Part shown: in pieces, positions 25,409 to 35,275 of the stretch
Numbering within the stretch: position 1 is the first letter of the stretch
Layout: every line of letters begins with the position of its first letter
Origin: an uncultured Aquimarina sp.
Lineage (GTDB): Bacteria > Bacteroidota > Bacteroidia > Flavobacteriales > Flavobacteriaceae
Assembly: GCA_947498785.1 (NCBI GenBank)
Contig: CANMLS010000005.1
Location: 1-64,000 of the forward strand
Length of the DNA: 64,000 nucleotides
Direction: 5' to 3'
Program-made: the position numbers and the translations under genes
Notes under the pieces: model-generated
Databases searched by the model: none
What the model was told of the DNA's origin: nothing
Seen by the model: only the letters and a program-made list of their open reading frames with translations

Positions 25409-28042
25409 ATGGCTTTAGCGGAAAAATACGATGCAAAATCGGTAGAAGACAAATGGTATTCTTATTGGATGGAAAATAATTATTTCCATTCTGAAGTTGA
25501 TGAAAGAGAACCGTATACTATTGTTATACCTCCGCCAAATGTCACAGGTGTTCTTCATATGGGGCATATGCTAAATAATACGATACAAGATGTACTTATT
25601 AGAAAAGCACGCCTTAAAGGATATAATGCTTGCTGGATTCCTGGTACCGATCATGCATCAATTGCTACAGAAGCTAAAGTTGTTGCAAAGTTAAGAGAAG
25701 AAGGAATCAATAAAAACGATCTTACTCGAGAAGAATTTTTAGAACATGCATGGGAATGGACTCATAAACATGGAGGTATTATCCTAGAGCAGCTTAAAAA
25801 ATTAGGAGCTTCATGTGACTGGGAACGCACCGCTTTTACAATGGATAAAAATTTATCTTCTTCTGTGATCAAGGTTTTTGTTGATTTATATAACAAAGGT
25901 CTTATTTATAGAGGCTATAGAATGGTAAATTGGGATCCTCAAGCCAAGACTACTTTGTCAGACGAAGAAGTAATTTATGAAGAAAAACAAGGTGGGTTAT
26001 ATTACCTAAACTATAAGATAGAAAATAGTGAGGATGTGCTAACTATCGCCACGACACGTCCAGAAACTATAATGGGTGATACAGCGATTTGTATTAACCC
26101 AAATGATGAAAGGTTCACGTATCTTAAGGGTAAAAAAGCAATTGTACCTATCGCTAATCGGGTGATTCCTATAATAGAAGATGAATATGTGGATATGGAA
26201 TTTGGTACAGGGTGTTTAAAAGTAACACCAGCTCATGACCCTAATGATAAGGTGCTTGGAGATAAACATAATCTTGAAGTTATTGATATTTTTAATGATA
26301 ATGCAACTTTAAATGCTTTTGGGTTACATTATGAAGGAAAAGATCGTTTTGTAGTACGTAAAGAGATTATTAAAGAACTTGAGAGTATTGGAGCCTTAGA
26401 GAAAACTGAAACCCATCTTAATAAAGTGGGAACTAGTGAGCGTACCAAAGCTGTAATAGAACCAAAATTGAGTGATCAGTGGTTTTTGAAAATGAAAGAC
26501 CTTGCCCAACCAGCTTTAGATGCGGTACTGGATAAAGAAGTCAATTTGGTGCCTGAAAAATTTGTTAATACCTATCGTTACTGGATGGAGAATGTTAGAG
26601 ATTGGAATATCTCTCGTCAGCTTTGGTGGGGACATCAAATTCCAGCATATTTCTATGGTTCAGGTAAAGAAGATTTTGTAGTTGCAGAGAGTAGAGTAGA
26701 AGCACTTTCTTTGGCAAAACAAAAAACAGGAAATGATTCGTTAAAAGATGCAGATCTTACGCAGGACCCTGATGCTTTAGATACGTGGTTTTCTTCATGG
26801 TTATGGCCAATGAGTGTCTTTAACGGCGTTTTGGAGCCAGATAATGAAGAAATTAATTACTATTATCCAACTAATGACTTGGTTACTGCTCCAGAGATCT
26901 TGTTTTTCTGGGTCGCTCGTATGATCATTGCAGGGTATGAGTATCGTAAAGAAAAACCATTTACAAATGTATATCTTACAGGAATAGTTCGTGATAAACA
27001 AAGACGTAAGATGTCTAAGTCCTTGGGTAATTCGCCAGATCCATTGGATTTAATTGATAAATATGGCGCAGATGGTATTAGGGTAGGGATGTTATTGAGT
27101 TCACCTGCAGGAAATGATTTAATGTTTGATGAAGATTTATGCAAGCAAGGTAGTGCTTTTGTAAATAAGATATTTAATGCCTCCAGACTTGTTTTGGGTT
27201 GGAAAGTAGATGCGGCGATTGAACAACCAGAATCTTCAATTGTTGCAATTGATTGGTATCAATCAAAATTTCAGAAAGCACTTGTAGAATTAGAAAATAA
27301 TTATAACAAGTATAGAATTAGTGACGCATTAATGACAACTTATAAGTTGATCTGGGATGATTTCTGTGGTTGGTTATTAGAAATGGTTAAGCCTGCATAT
27401 GGTAATCCAATTGATGCTAAAACGTATCAGCAGATAATAGATATATTAGAAGATAATCTTAAGATTTTACATCCTTTTGTGCCTTTTATTTCTGAGGAAA
27501 TATGGCAACAAATTTCAGAAAGAAGTACTGAAGAAGCACTTATCATTGCTAGTTGGCCAGAAGAAAAGTCGGTAAATGAAGATTTGATCAAGAAATTTGA
27601 AATTGCAGGAGATGTAATTTCTGGAATTCGTACCATACGTAAGGAGAAAAATATATCTTTTAAAGATACAATAGAGTTATTTGTACTTAATAGTGAGAAG
27701 TTAAACACAACTTTTGATACTGTAATTAGTAAATTAGGAAACTTATCGGTATTAAATTATGTTGAAGAAAAAGTAGAAGGAGCTCTTTCTTTTAGAGTGA
27801 AATCTAATGAGTATTTTATTCCGATTTCTGGAGCGATTGATATAGAAGAAGAAATTAAAAAACTAACAGATGAATTACTGTATACAGAAGGTTTTTTGAA
27901 ATCTGTACAGAAGAAGTTGCAAAATGAACGTTTTGTGAACAATGCTCCTGAGCAAGTTATTGCAACAGAAAGAAAAAAAGAGGCTGATGCTGAAGCAAAA
28001 ATAGCAACATTGAAATCAAGTTTAGAGAGTCTTCGAAGTTAA
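25409..28042 (+). CDS. valS: valyl-tRNA synthetase
   Basis: A class I synthetase for tRNA-Val with an editing domain. The 877-residue protein has [16 protein letters not shown] (HIGH), [10 protein letters not shown], the CP1 editing region with [24 protein letters not shown], the KMSKS loop in [10 protein letters not shown], a helical anticodon-binding domain with WQQISERS, and a C-terminal coiled coil ([14 protein letters not shown]). I start at the ATG at 25409. The frame is open to a TTG at 25376, but that codon lies inside a -7 box (TACTTTTG, 25371-25378), and homologues begin MALAEKYD. Confidence 0.96.
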   Translation: MALAEKYDAKSVEDKWYSYWMENNYFHSEVDEREPYTIVIPPPNVTGVLHMGHMLNNTIQDVLIRKARLKGYNACWIPGTDHASIATEAKVVAKLREEGINKNDLTREEFLEHAWEWTHKHGGIILEQLKKLGASCDWERTAFTMDKNLSSSVIKVFVDLYNKGLIYRGYRMVNWDPQAKTTLSDEEVIYEEKQGGLYYLNYKIENSEDVLTIATTRPETIMGDTAICINPNDERFTYLKGKKAIVPIANRVIPIIEDEYVDMEFGTGCLKVTPAHDPNDKVLGDKHNLEVIDIFNDNATLNAFGLHYEGKDRFVVRKEIIKELESIGALEKTETHLNKVGTSERTKAVIEPKLSDQWFLKMKDLAQPALDAVLDKEVNLVPEKFVNTYRYWMENVRDWNISRQLWWGHQIPAYFYGSGKEDFVVAESRVEALSLAKQKTGNDSLKDADLTQDPDALDTWFSSWLWPMSVFNGVLEPDNEEINYYYPTNDLVTAPEILFFWVARMIIAGYEYRKEKPFTNVYLTGIVRDKQRRKMSKSLGNSPDPLDLIDKYGADGIRVGMLLSSPAGNDLMFDEDLCKQGSAFVNKIFNASRLVLGWKVDAAIEQPESSIVAIDWYQSKFQKALVELENNYNKYRISDALMTTYKLIWDDFCGWLLEMVKPAYGNPIDAKTYQQIIDILEDNLKILHPFVPFISEEIWQQISERSTEEALIIASWPEEKSVNEDLIKKFEIAGDVISGIRTIRKEKNISFKDTIELFVLNSEKLNTTFDTVISKLGNLSVLNYVEEKVEGALSFRVKSNEYFIPISGAIDIEEEIKKLTDELLYTEGFLKSVQKKLQNERFVNNAPEQVIATERKKEADAEAKIATLKSSLESLRS

Positions 28043-28070
28043 TCTTTCTGTTTTTTAATCTCTCATATAG

Positions 28071-28154
28071 AGTTTAATTCCTCAAGGCTTGCCTCGAAAA
28101 CAAAATGCATTTTTAGAAGTATATCTCGTTTTCTTGTATCGAGGCTGTTGATTT
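28071..28154 (+). repeat. interspersed repeat family B, copy 1
   Basis: About 84 bp between valS and the DUF302 gene. It aligns with 48297-48379: both have TTTAATTC, an AGG block, AAAAT.CATTTT.AG.AG.AT, CTCGT and a TGTTGATTT end, in the same order, with roughly three quarters identity by eye. It is intergenic and carries no frame. The rest of this 292-nt gap shows nothing recognisable. Confidence 0.55.
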
Positions 28155-28334
28155 TATATAAAGACTTGACTTATAAGACAATAAAGGCTTTTTTGTAATT
28201 GTTCGTGTAATATATTCACTTTTAGATGTTAAAAACCTCATTATCTTGTGAATATTTGTTAATATTATAATAAATCAGAAAATAAAACACATGCTTTATT
28301 GTTTTTATTTTATGTCTCATAAAACAAAAAGCAA

Positions 28335-29255
28335 ATGAAAAGCTATATATTCTATATGTTTCTTTCTTTAGTCGTCATAACCTCATGTGATGATAATGAT
28401 GAAGAGCCTAATCAGGTAAATATTTCTGTACCAGGAATGTCTAATGTAATTAGTGAAACTAGTTTTGTTGTAACAGAAGCTGCTATTTTAAAAGCTTTGG
28501 AGGCAATAGGACCTATAAATATTGTAGCACAAGTAGACCATAGAGCAAATGCATTATCTGTGAACAAGGAGCTAGATAGTACAAAAGTCATTATTTTTGG
28601 AAACCCCAACCTAGGAACACCCTTAATGCAGAAAAATCAATTAGCAGGATTAGATTTACCTCAAAAACTATTTTTATTTCGAGATGAATCTAATAATATA
28701 AGAGTGGCTTTTAATAATATCGATTATCTTCAAAAACGATATGACCTCGAGGGCGTAGAGTCATTAAATACTATAGCTGGAGCATTGGAGAATTTTGCAA
28801 CACTAAATAGTATTGGAGATTTAGAAATAAACAATGCAGAATCTATTGATAAAGAAGAAGGGATTCTTACTAAGGATAGTAATCAAAATTTTGAAGAAAC
28901 TTATAATAGTTTAATAACTGCAATACAGAACAATGATAATCTAAGGTTAGTGGCAGAAGTTAATCATCAAGCCAATGCTGAATCCATAAATTTAGAATTA
29001 AATCCAACTCGATTGGTGATTTTTGGAAATCCTAATTTAGGAACACCATTAATACAGAATGCACAGACAATAGGAATAGATTTACCACAAAAAATACTAG
29101 TTTGGCAAGATGGGGAGGGTAAAGTGAAAATATCTTATAATACCCCTATTTTTTTACAAGAACGTCATGGAATAAAAGGCAATGAAGATTTGTTAATCAC
29201 TATTTCTAATGCATTAGATGCTTTGACAAATGCAGCAGCTGGGGTTAAGATGTAG
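28335..29255 (+). CDS. lipoprotein with two DUF302 domains
   Basis: A 306-residue lipoprotein (lipobox ITSC, Cys19, followed by the acidic stretch DDNDEEP, which resembles a surface lipoprotein export signal). Two DUF302 domains lie in tandem. Each has VDHRANA or VNHQANA, then a GNPNLGTPLMQ or GNPNLGTPLIQ motif, then DLPQK and a YLQKRY or FLQERH segment. DUF302 is a small alpha/beta fold of unknown function, normally single. The stop codon directly abuts that of the converging ACBP gene. Confidence 0.85.
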   Translation: MKSYIFYMFLSLVVITSCDDNDEEPNQVNISVPGMSNVISETSFVVTEAAILKALEAIGPINIVAQVDHRANALSVNKELDSTKVIIFGNPNLGTPLMQKNQLAGLDLPQKLFLFRDESNNIRVAFNNIDYLQKRYDLEGVESLNTIAGALENFATLNSIGDLEINNAESIDKEEGILTKDSNQNFEETYNSLITAIQNNDNLRLVAEVNHQANAESINLELNPTRLVIFGNPNLGTPLIQNAQTIGIDLPQKILVWQDGEGKVKISYNTPIFLQERHGIKGNEDLLITISNALDALTNAAAGVKM

Positions 29256-29534
29256 TCAGTCCGAATCCGTAATGTATTTATTAACTAATTCGATGTATTT
29301 TAATTTGGCTTCGTTTGGAGTAAGGCTTTTTACTTGAAAAAGAGCGTTTAGTTTAAATGCATTTCTCAATTCACTATCCCCAGAGGGGTTGTAGAATCCA
29401 GAACCTTCAGCATGTATTGCTTGCTTGTAGTACGCGTAAAAATGAAGCATAACGTCTGGAGGCAATTGTATTTTGGTATTGCTGGCACGTTTAAAAGCAC
29501 GTTTGAAATTAATATTTAATTCCTCTTCGGTCAT
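29256..29534 (-). CDS. acyl-CoA-binding protein
   Basis: A 92-residue four-helix ACBP-family protein. It shows PPDVMLHFYAYYKQAIHAEGSG, with the Tyr and Lys that contact the CoA in the family, and NAFKLNALFQVKSLTPNEAKLKYIELVNKY in helices 3-4. The Trp common in helix 3 is replaced. The family binds medium- and long-chain acyl-CoA and is best known from eukaryotes. Here it ends a lipid operon (LUD, cdsA, psd, ACBP), 2 nt after psd, which supports a lipid role. Confidence 0.9.
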   Translation of the reverse strand: MTEEELNINFKRAFKRASNTKIQLPPDVMLHFYAYYKQAIHAEGSGFYNPSGDSELRNAFKLNALFQVKSLTPNEAKLKYIELVNKYITDSD

Positions 29535-29536
29535 GA

Positions 29537-30184
29537 CTATACATTAGCAATAATGCTTTCTCCTCCTTTGACTTTTTGATCTAGAGCTACATTTATTTCT
29601 GTTCCAATTGGTAAAAAGACATCAACTCTAGAGCCAAATTTAATAAATCCACTATCAGATCCTTGAACTACTTTTTCCCCTTCTTTTGCATAGTTCACTA
29701 TCCTCTTGGCTAATGCACCTGCAATTTGTCTATATAAGACGTCTATACTGCTGTTTTTTACAACTACTGTCGTTCTTTCGTTTTCTTCGGAAGCTTTAGG
29801 ATGCCAGGCAACGAGGTATTTTCCAGGATGATATTTACTTAGAACAACTTTTCCATTAATTGGGTGTCTTGTTACATGCACATTTATAGGGGACATAAAA
29901 ATAGAAACCTGAAGTCTATTCTCATTAAAGTATTCTTTTTCAAAAACTTCTTCAATAACAACTACTTTTCCATCAACAGGCGCAACTATAGTGCGGTCAT
30001 CAACCTTTGTTTTTCTTTTAGGATTTCTGAAAAATTGTAAAATTAAAATCAGAAGTATTAAAGTAACCGAAAATATGCCAATTTGCCATTCATCATTTTG
30101 AATAGCTACATAAGATGCTACATTAATACCAATAAAAAATACTAGAGTAATAGAAATTATTTTATATCCTTCTTTATGAAACAT
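29537..30184 (-). CDS. psd: phosphatidylserine decarboxylase
   Basis: Psd makes phosphatidylethanolamine from phosphatidylserine in the inner membrane. The 215-residue proenzyme is of the short, archaeal-like type: two membrane segments near 10-50, APVDGKVV, SIFMSPINVHVTRHP, and the self-cleavage site GFIKFGSRVDVFLP, where the Ser becomes the pyruvoyl group. The frame is open 17 codons further, but the ATG at 30184 gives the usual N-terminus and leaves an 11-nt overlap with cdsA. It is part of the lipid operon. Confidence 0.94.
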   Translation of the reverse strand: MFHKEGYKIISITLVFFIGINVASYVAIQNDEWQIGIFSVTLILLILILQFFRNPKRKTKVDDRTIVAPVDGKVVVIEEVFEKEYFNENRLQVSIFMSPINVHVTRHPINGKVVLSKYHPGKYLVAWHPKASEENERTTVVVKNSSIDVLYRQIAGALAKRIVNYAKEGEKVVQGSDSGFIKFGSRVDVFLPIGTEINVALDQKVKGGESIIANV

Positions 30185-30977
30185 GATGTAAGATTTGTAA
30201 AAATACGTATAAAAATGGGCTGGCAAATATAACACTATCTAATCGATCATATATGCCACCATGACCAGGCATTATTGTACCACTATCTTTAACACCTGCT
30301 TGTCGTTTAAACTTGGATTGAATAAGGTCACCCAGTGTGCCAAAAATACTTATAATAATGCTTATAATCAACCAAATGCCTATAGATAACGAATTTGAGA
30401 ATATTGCTATTAAATAACCGGCTAGCATTGAGAAAATGAAACCTCCAAAAAAGCCTTCAATTGTTTTTTTAGGAGATATACGTTCTAATAATTTATGTTT
30501 TCCGAAATTTTTACCAACCAAATATGCAAAAGAATCATTGGTCCAGGTAATTAAAAAGGCTCCTGCAATTATTATTGGTTGATAATGTCCAGAATAGCTA
30601 GGGATAAGTGTTAGGAATATAATTGCTGTAATTAGATAAAAAATACTAGTTCGGTATTTCCGTTTTTCGAACATTGGGATAATGCGAATTGTAACTAAAT
30701 CTTTTACCAAAAATAATTCTGTGATGATAGTTAAAACTAAAAAAGGAATAATAACATAAATTTGATCCTGAAAGACATGTAAAATCCCTAAAAAAACAAT
30801 AAATATGACGTACAGTCTTTTATTTTTGAGGTGAACTAGTTTTTGGAATTCGTATATAGAAACGATTCCAAAAATAAAAAACACCCCAATAAAAGTGTAT
30901 CTATTGATGAATATTGATATTAGTAATATCGAGACATATAGTAATCCCGACAAAGACCTAGTGAGTAGTTCTTTCAT
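30174..30977 (-). CDS. cdsA: phosphatidate cytidylyltransferase
   Basis: CdsA forms CDP-diacylglycerol from phosphatidic acid and CTP, the precursor for phosphatidylserine made upstream of psd. The 267-residue protein has about eight membrane helices. The C-terminal family signature is visible in DLIQSKFKRQAGVKDSGTIMPGHGGIYDRLDS, with NDSFAYLVGKNFGKHKL before it. It lies 1 nt after the LUD gene and overlaps psd, so the operon is tight. Confidence 0.96.
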   Translation of the reverse strand: MKELLTRSLSGLLYVSILLISIFINRYTFIGVFFIFGIVSIYEFQKLVHLKNKRLYVIFIVFLGILHVFQDQIYVIIPFLVLTIITELFLVKDLVTIRIIPMFEKRKYRTSIFYLITAIIFLTLIPSYSGHYQPIIIAGAFLITWTNDSFAYLVGKNFGKHKLLERISPKKTIEGFFGGFIFSMLAGYLIAIFSNSLSIGIWLIISIIISIFGTLGDLIQSKFKRQAGVKDSGTIMPGHGGIYDRLDSVIFASPFLYVFLQILHHVS

Positions 30978-30978
30978 A

Positions 30979-31593
30979 TTATAAATCTTCCAGAAGGAGC
31001 AAATATAAATTTTTTGAACTACTTCCGTAGCTTAAGAAATCCTTTTCTTTTTGAGGTTCGAAATCCTTAATTGTAGTAATGTTAGAGGGTATAGAATTTC
31101 TGTTTTTACTCTTTATGCCTTTTAATCCTTCTCCAATACTTTTAACTAATTGACTGGTAGCTGCTAGAATTACAAAATGATCTGGTAATTCAGTAAGTTT
31201 TTTCTCTTTAAGTTGGTTTGAAGAAATAAGTATGGCTCCACTATCTGCAATCAAATATTCACAAGTAGCAAAAAAGAAAGAAGATGTAGAAGCGTTTTTT
31301 ACAAAATTTAGATTAAAACCAGAGAATTTGTGTTCCAGACCCATGTCAAAGGAACAGACGTCTTTTTCATACCAATCATTTTCCAGTAAAATCTTATCAA
31401 AAGAGTCCAGAACTTCATTGTTGTTGTCGCAATAGATAAACTTGCCGCCATTTCTTTTGAAATTGATCATAAAACTTTCGTCAATCGGTAAATCAATTTC
31501 AGGCATGTATTTACTGCGATCGTCTATATGACGTTCTTTGTTCTTTTGGTCTGATTTAGATTTTGATGAAAAAATTCTTCTAAATAGACTCAT
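30979..31593 (-). CDS. LUD domain protein (LutC-like)
   Basis: A 204-residue soluble protein with a LUD/LutC-type domain in the second half: CEYLIADSGAILISSNQLKEKKL, LPDHFVILA and the Ser/Gly-rich C-terminal SYGSSSKNLYLLLLE. In LutC this fold is part of lactate oxidation, but no lutA or lutB is nearby. From memory a LUD gene directly before cdsA is a conserved arrangement in flavobacteria, which suggests a different role. First gene of the lipid operon, cut off from ftsH by a terminator. Confidence 0.8.
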   Translation of the reverse strand: MSLFRRIFSSKSKSDQKNKERHIDDRSKYMPEIDLPIDESFMINFKRNGGKFIYCDNNNEVLDSFDKILLENDWYEKDVCSFDMGLEHKFSGFNLNFVKNASTSSFFFATCEYLIADSGAILISSNQLKEKKLTELPDHFVILAATSQLVKSIGEGLKGIKSKNRNSIPSNITTIKDFEPQKEKDFLSYGSSSKNLYLLLLEDL

Positions 31594-31642
31594 TTTTTGA
31601 ATTAAGATTGGGAGATTACGGTTTTACATTACATTCAAAGAT

Positions 31643-31685
31643 AAAAAAATCTTAACCTAATATTCCTGTTAAGTTAAGATTTTTT
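31643..31685 (-). terminator. terminator of the rsfS-ftsH unit
   Basis: AAAAAATCTTAAC and GTTAAGATTTTT form a 12-13-bp stem around an 18-nt loop, with a T run on the minus strand. It lies 27 nt after the ftsH stop and before the LUD gene. Confidence 0.7.
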
Positions 31686-31711
31686 AATTTACCTGTAAAA
31701 AAAATACTTAT

Positions 31712-33664
31712 TTAAGAAGGTTCTGTGATAATTTCCTCTTCTTTTTTGCCAAAAGGTCGCTCTCCAAAGATTTTTTCTAGATTATCTTTGAAAATAACTT
31801 CTTTTTCAAGAAGTACTTCTGCTAGTTCTGTAAGTTTGTCTTTGTGTTTTTCTAATAAATCAATCGCTCTTTGGTATTGGACTTCGATAATATTAGAAAT
31901 TTCTTTATCAATTAGTTCACTGGTTTGTTCGCTATATGGTTTTGTAAAGTTGTATTCACTTTGGCCTGAAGAATCATAATATGTAAGGTTTCCTACTTTA
32001 TCATTCAATCCATAGACTGTAACCATAGCTCTTGCTTGCTTGGTAACTTTTTCAAGATCGCTTAATGCTCCAGTAGAAATTTCGTCAAATATTACTTTCT
32101 CAGCGGCACGACCTCCTAAAGCAGCGCACATTTCATCAAGCATTTGATTAGGTCTTACAATTAATCGTTCTTCTGGTAAATACCAAGCAGCACCTAGAGA
32201 TTGACCTCTAGGGACAATAGTAACTTTTACCAATGGCGCAGCATGTTCTAACATCCAACTTACGGTTGCGTGTCCTGCTTCATGAAAAGCAATAGCTCGT
32301 TTTTCCTGTGGAGTGATAATTTTATTCTTTTTCTCTAATCCACCTACAATCCTATCGACAGCATCAAGAAAATCTTGTTTTCCAACAGCTTTATTACCTT
32401 TTCTAGCTGCTATTAGAGCTGCTTCGTTACATACATTAGCAATATCAGCACCAGAAAACCCAGGAGTTTGCTTTGCCATGAATTCTGTATCAAGTTCATT
32501 TTCAACTTTCTTTAATGGTTTTAAATGAACATCAAATATTTCTTTACGTTCACGAATATCTGGAAGGTCAACATAAATCTGACGATCAAAACGACCAGCA
32601 CGAAGTAATGCTTTATCTAATACATCGGCTCTATTTGTCGCAGCGATTACAATTACATTAGTATTTGTACCAAAACCATCCATTTCTGTTAATAGTTGGT
32701 TCAATGTATTTTCTCTTTCATCATTAGAACCTGAGAAATTACTTTTTCCTCTAGCTCTACCTACAGCATCAATTTCATCAATAAAAATTATGGCAGGAGA
32801 TTTTTCTTTTGCTTGTTTAAATAAATCTCGAACACGAGAAGCACCAACACCTACAAACATTTCAACAAAATCTGATCCTGATAAAGAAAAGAAAGGTACT
32901 TTGGCTTCACCAGCAACAGCTTTAGCTAAAAGGGTTTTACCTGTTCCAGGAGGGCCTACCAACAATGCTCCTTTTGGAATTTTCCCACCTAAAGAGGTGT
33001 ATTTTTCGGGATTCTTAAGGAAGTCAACAATTTCTTGGACTTCTTCTTTTGCACCTTCCAATCCAGCTACATTTTCAAAAGAAACTTTGACTTCTGTATT
33101 TTGATCAAAAAGTTTTGCTTTGGATTTACCAATATTAAAAATTTGTCCACCAGCACCTCCTCCAGAGCCACCACTCATTCTACGCATAATAAATATCCAA
33201 ACTCCTATAATTAAGGCAAAAGGCAGTAAAGTGATAAAAATTTCTCCCCATACATTACTTTCTGTGTCATAATTTACTTGAGTAGATAGACCATTTTCCT
33301 TTTTTATTGTAGAGATTTTATTTTCAAAATTTTGTAGATCACCAAACTCAAATTGATAATCTGGGTCATTAGGACTAGCAGGTAAAATGGATTTACTCTG
33401 ATTTTTGATATGCTTATCTAATGATTTAGCTTCTCCGGTGAGAAATACCTGAGCTTTACGGCGATTTATAATCACCACTTTTTCTACTTCTCCATTACTC
33501 AAAAATTCTTGAAATTCTGAAGGGGATGTGCTAGGGGCTGATCCTAATCCACTTCCTCCCATAAAATTTAGTACTAAAAATCCAACAATGATTATTGCAT
33601 AAATCCAATACGCGCTAAATTTTGGTTTTTTATTAGGTTCTATTTTTCTATTTTCTTTGGCCAT
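31712..33664 (-). CDS. ftsH: ATP-dependent zinc metalloprotease FtsH
   Basis: A membrane-anchored AAA protease for quality control of membrane and regulatory proteins. The 650-residue protein has two membrane helices (about 18-36 and 141-161) around a periplasmic domain. The AAA module has Walker A GPPGTGKT at 237-244, Walker [12 protein letters not shown] near 292 and the second region of homology [19 protein letters not shown]. The zinc site is HEAGH at 461-465. A gly-rich linker (GGSGGGAGG) follows the second helix. It lies 13 nt after rsfS. Confidence 0.97.
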   Translation of the reverse strand: MAKENRKIEPNKKPKFSAYWIYAIIIVGFLVLNFMGGSGLGSAPSTSPSEFQEFLSNGEVEKVVIINRRKAQVFLTGEAKSLDKHIKNQSKSILPASPNDPDYQFEFGDLQNFENKISTIKKENGLSTQVNYDTESNVWGEIFITLLPFALIIGVWIFIMRRMSGGSGGGAGGQIFNIGKSKAKLFDQNTEVKVSFENVAGLEGAKEEVQEIVDFLKNPEKYTSLGGKIPKGALLVGPPGTGKTLLAKAVAGEAKVPFFSLSGSDFVEMFVGVGASRVRDLFKQAKEKSPAIIFIDEIDAVGRARGKSNFSGSNDERENTLNQLLTEMDGFGTNTNVIVIAATNRADVLDKALLRAGRFDRQIYVDLPDIRERKEIFDVHLKPLKKVENELDTEFMAKQTPGFSGADIANVCNEAALIAARKGNKAVGKQDFLDAVDRIVGGLEKKNKIITPQEKRAIAFHEAGHATVSWMLEHAAPLVKVTIVPRGQSLGAAWYLPEERLIVRPNQMLDEMCAALGGRAAEKVIFDEISTGALSDLEKVTKQARAMVTVYGLNDKVGNLTYYDSSGQSEYNFTKPYSEQTSELIDKEISNIIEVQYQRAIDLLEKHKDKLTELAEVLLEKEVIFKDNLEKIFGERPFGKKEEEIITEPS

Positions 33665-33677
33665 TTACGGTTTTCTT

Positions 33678-34049
33678 TTAATAATTTGTTTGGATAATTG
33701 TAGTTTTTGCATCTCCCCATAGCCCTTCTATATCATAGAATTCTCTTATGTGTTTCTGGAAAACATGAACCACGACATTTACATAATCAATTAGAACCCA
33801 TTCTGCATTTTCACTGCCTTCTACATGCCAAGGCTTATCCTTAAGTTCTTTGCTAACTGTTTTTTGGATGGAATTCACAATTGCATTTACTTGAGTATTA
33901 GAAGTTCCATTGCAGATTACAAAATAATTACAGACTGTATTTTCGATATCTCTAAGATCTAAAATATTTATATCATTACCTTTTACTTCTTCGATACCTT
34001 TTAATATTTGAGCAATTAATTGATCGTTACCAATTTCTTTTTTAGTCAT
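33678..34049 (-). CDS. rsfS: ribosome silencing factor RsfS
   Basis: RsfS binds uL14 and blocks subunit joining when nutrients are short. The 123-residue protein shows the family pattern: DINILDLRDIENTVCNYFVICNGTSNTQVNAI, then PWHVEGSENAEWVLIDYVNVVVHVF and the C-terminal REFYDIEGLWGDA. Length is typical. It forms a unit with ftsH and is transcribed away from birA, with 91 nt between the two start codons. Confidence 0.95.
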   Translation of the reverse strand: MTKKEIGNDQLIAQILKGIEEVKGNDINILDLRDIENTVCNYFVICNGTSNTQVNAIVNSIQKTVSKELKDKPWHVEGSENAEWVLIDYVNVVVHVFQKHIREFYDIEGLWGDAKTTIIQTNY

Positions 34050-34140
34050 GCATTTTTTTAATTTGTGTAAAGTTATTACTTTTTATGATTTTAATGTCTG
34101 TATTAGTTAGACATTTGCAAAAAAAATTACACCTTATTGT

Positions 34141-34872
34141 ATGCATATAATCAAAGTTGATGCCATTGACTCCACAAATATTTTTCTAAGAGACCTTAAT
34201 CGTGAAAAACAATTTACTGATTCTGTCTGTGTTGTCGCTAGAAAACAACTTGCTGGGAAGGGTCAAATGGGTACGATCTGGCAAAGTAATCCAGGAGAAA
34301 ACCTCACGTGTAGTGTGTTTATGCCAGTTAAAGGAGTAGAGTTGGCGGATCAATTTTATATTTCTATTATTGTATCTCTGGCAGTATATGATACGCTAAA
34401 TGAGTTTGAGATTCCGAAATTATCCATAAAATGGCCTAACGACATTCTGTCAGATAAACAAAAAATATGTGGTATTTTGATAGAGAATGTGGTCAAGAAT
34501 GGCAGTTTAATAGGCGTGATTGTTGGTGTTGGGATTAATGTTAATCAAATTCAATTTGATAATCTTCCTCTGGCAACATCCTTAAAATTGATAGTAGGAC
34601 AAAATTATGATGTTGAAGAAGTTTTAAAATCATTTTTGACTAAAATAGAAGAGAGATTCTTAATGTTGAATGTTTATAATTTTATAAAATTAAAAAATGA
34701 ATACGAGAGGTTGCTTTTTAGAAAAAACAAACCTTCTACGTTTTTGGATGTAAACGGAGAATCTTTTGTAGGAATTATCCAGAGCATTACTAAGGAGGGT
34801 AGGCTACAGGTTCTATTAGAAGATGAAATTATCTCTGATTTTGATCTGAAAGAAATTAAACTATTGTATTAA
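34141..34872 (+). CDS. birA: biotin-[acetyl-CoA-carboxylase] ligase
   Basis: A 243-residue biotin protein ligase that joins biotin to acceptor lysines through biotinyl-AMP. It shows IDSTNIFLRDL, ARKQLAGKGQMGTIWQSNPGENL (the biotin/AMP loop, GKGQMG in place of GRGRxG), SIKWPNDILSDKQKICGILIE and VIVGVGINVN. The N-terminal DNA-binding domain of the E. coli repressor type is absent, so it is a pure ligase. The pyruvate carboxylase at 59941-63393 is a likely substrate. Its stop codon abuts the stop of the converging SRPBCC gene. Confidence 0.94.
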   Translation: MHIIKVDAIDSTNIFLRDLNREKQFTDSVCVVARKQLAGKGQMGTIWQSNPGENLTCSVFMPVKGVELADQFYISIIVSLAVYDTLNEFEIPKLSIKWPNDILSDKQKICGILIENVVKNGSLIGVIVGVGINVNQIQFDNLPLATSLKLIVGQNYDVEEVLKSFLTKIEERFLMLNVYNFIKLKNEYERLLFRKNKPSTFLDVNGESFVGIIQSITKEGRLQVLLEDEIISDFDLKEIKLLY

Positions 34873-35265
34873 TTATAGTTTTCCTATATTTTCACTAAGC
34901 GTGTTGATGAAATTTTGGATAGGTTTTTTAATCATCATAGACATCATTGTATTAAATTGGCCGTCAAAGGTAAGTTTGGTTGTACTTTTTCCATCTCCAG
35001 AGTCAATAATATCAGCTGTTAAAGTAAAAGGAAGTTTATCACTTGCGGCTCCTAAAACTACTTTATTAGGACTTATATTTTCTTTTTGATCTAATACCAA
35101 TTCTGGCATTCCTTTTAATTGAAAAAGAAATCTAGAATCACTTATTTTTTCAAATTTTTCCTTGCTTTCTGGCATTAATTGTTCAAAATTCTCAACTTTG
35201 GTAAGGAATTCAAATACATCTTCTGCTGATTTATTTACAGTTACCGTAGGACTTTCTAAGTTCAT
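34873..35265 (-). CDS. SRPBCC-family protein
   Basis: A 130-residue protein with a START/SRPBCC-like pattern: it begins with SPTVTVNKSAEDVFEFLTKVENFEQLMPE and continues with beta strands and a long C-terminal helix (MMSMMIKKPIQNFINTLSENIGKL). The fold binds hydrophobic ligands in other members; here the ligand is unknown. It lies 10 nt after pyrE on the same strand, so co-transcription is likely. Confidence 0.8.
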   Translation of the reverse strand: MNLESPTVTVNKSAEDVFEFLTKVENFEQLMPESKEKFEKISDSRFLFQLKGMPELVLDQKENISPNKVVLGAASDKLPFTLTADIIDSGDGKSTTKLTFDGQFNTMMSMMIKKPIQNFINTLSENIGKL

Positions 35266-35275
35266 GACTTTAAAA

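Noticed and set aside
30979..31593. LUD gene as evidence for a lactate-oxidation (lutABC) operon
   Set aside because: No lutA or lutB partners nearby; the gene is locked into a phospholipid operon instead.
32790..33104. Open frame opposite ftsH
   Set aside because: Antisense shadow of the conserved AAA domain codons; no independent signals.
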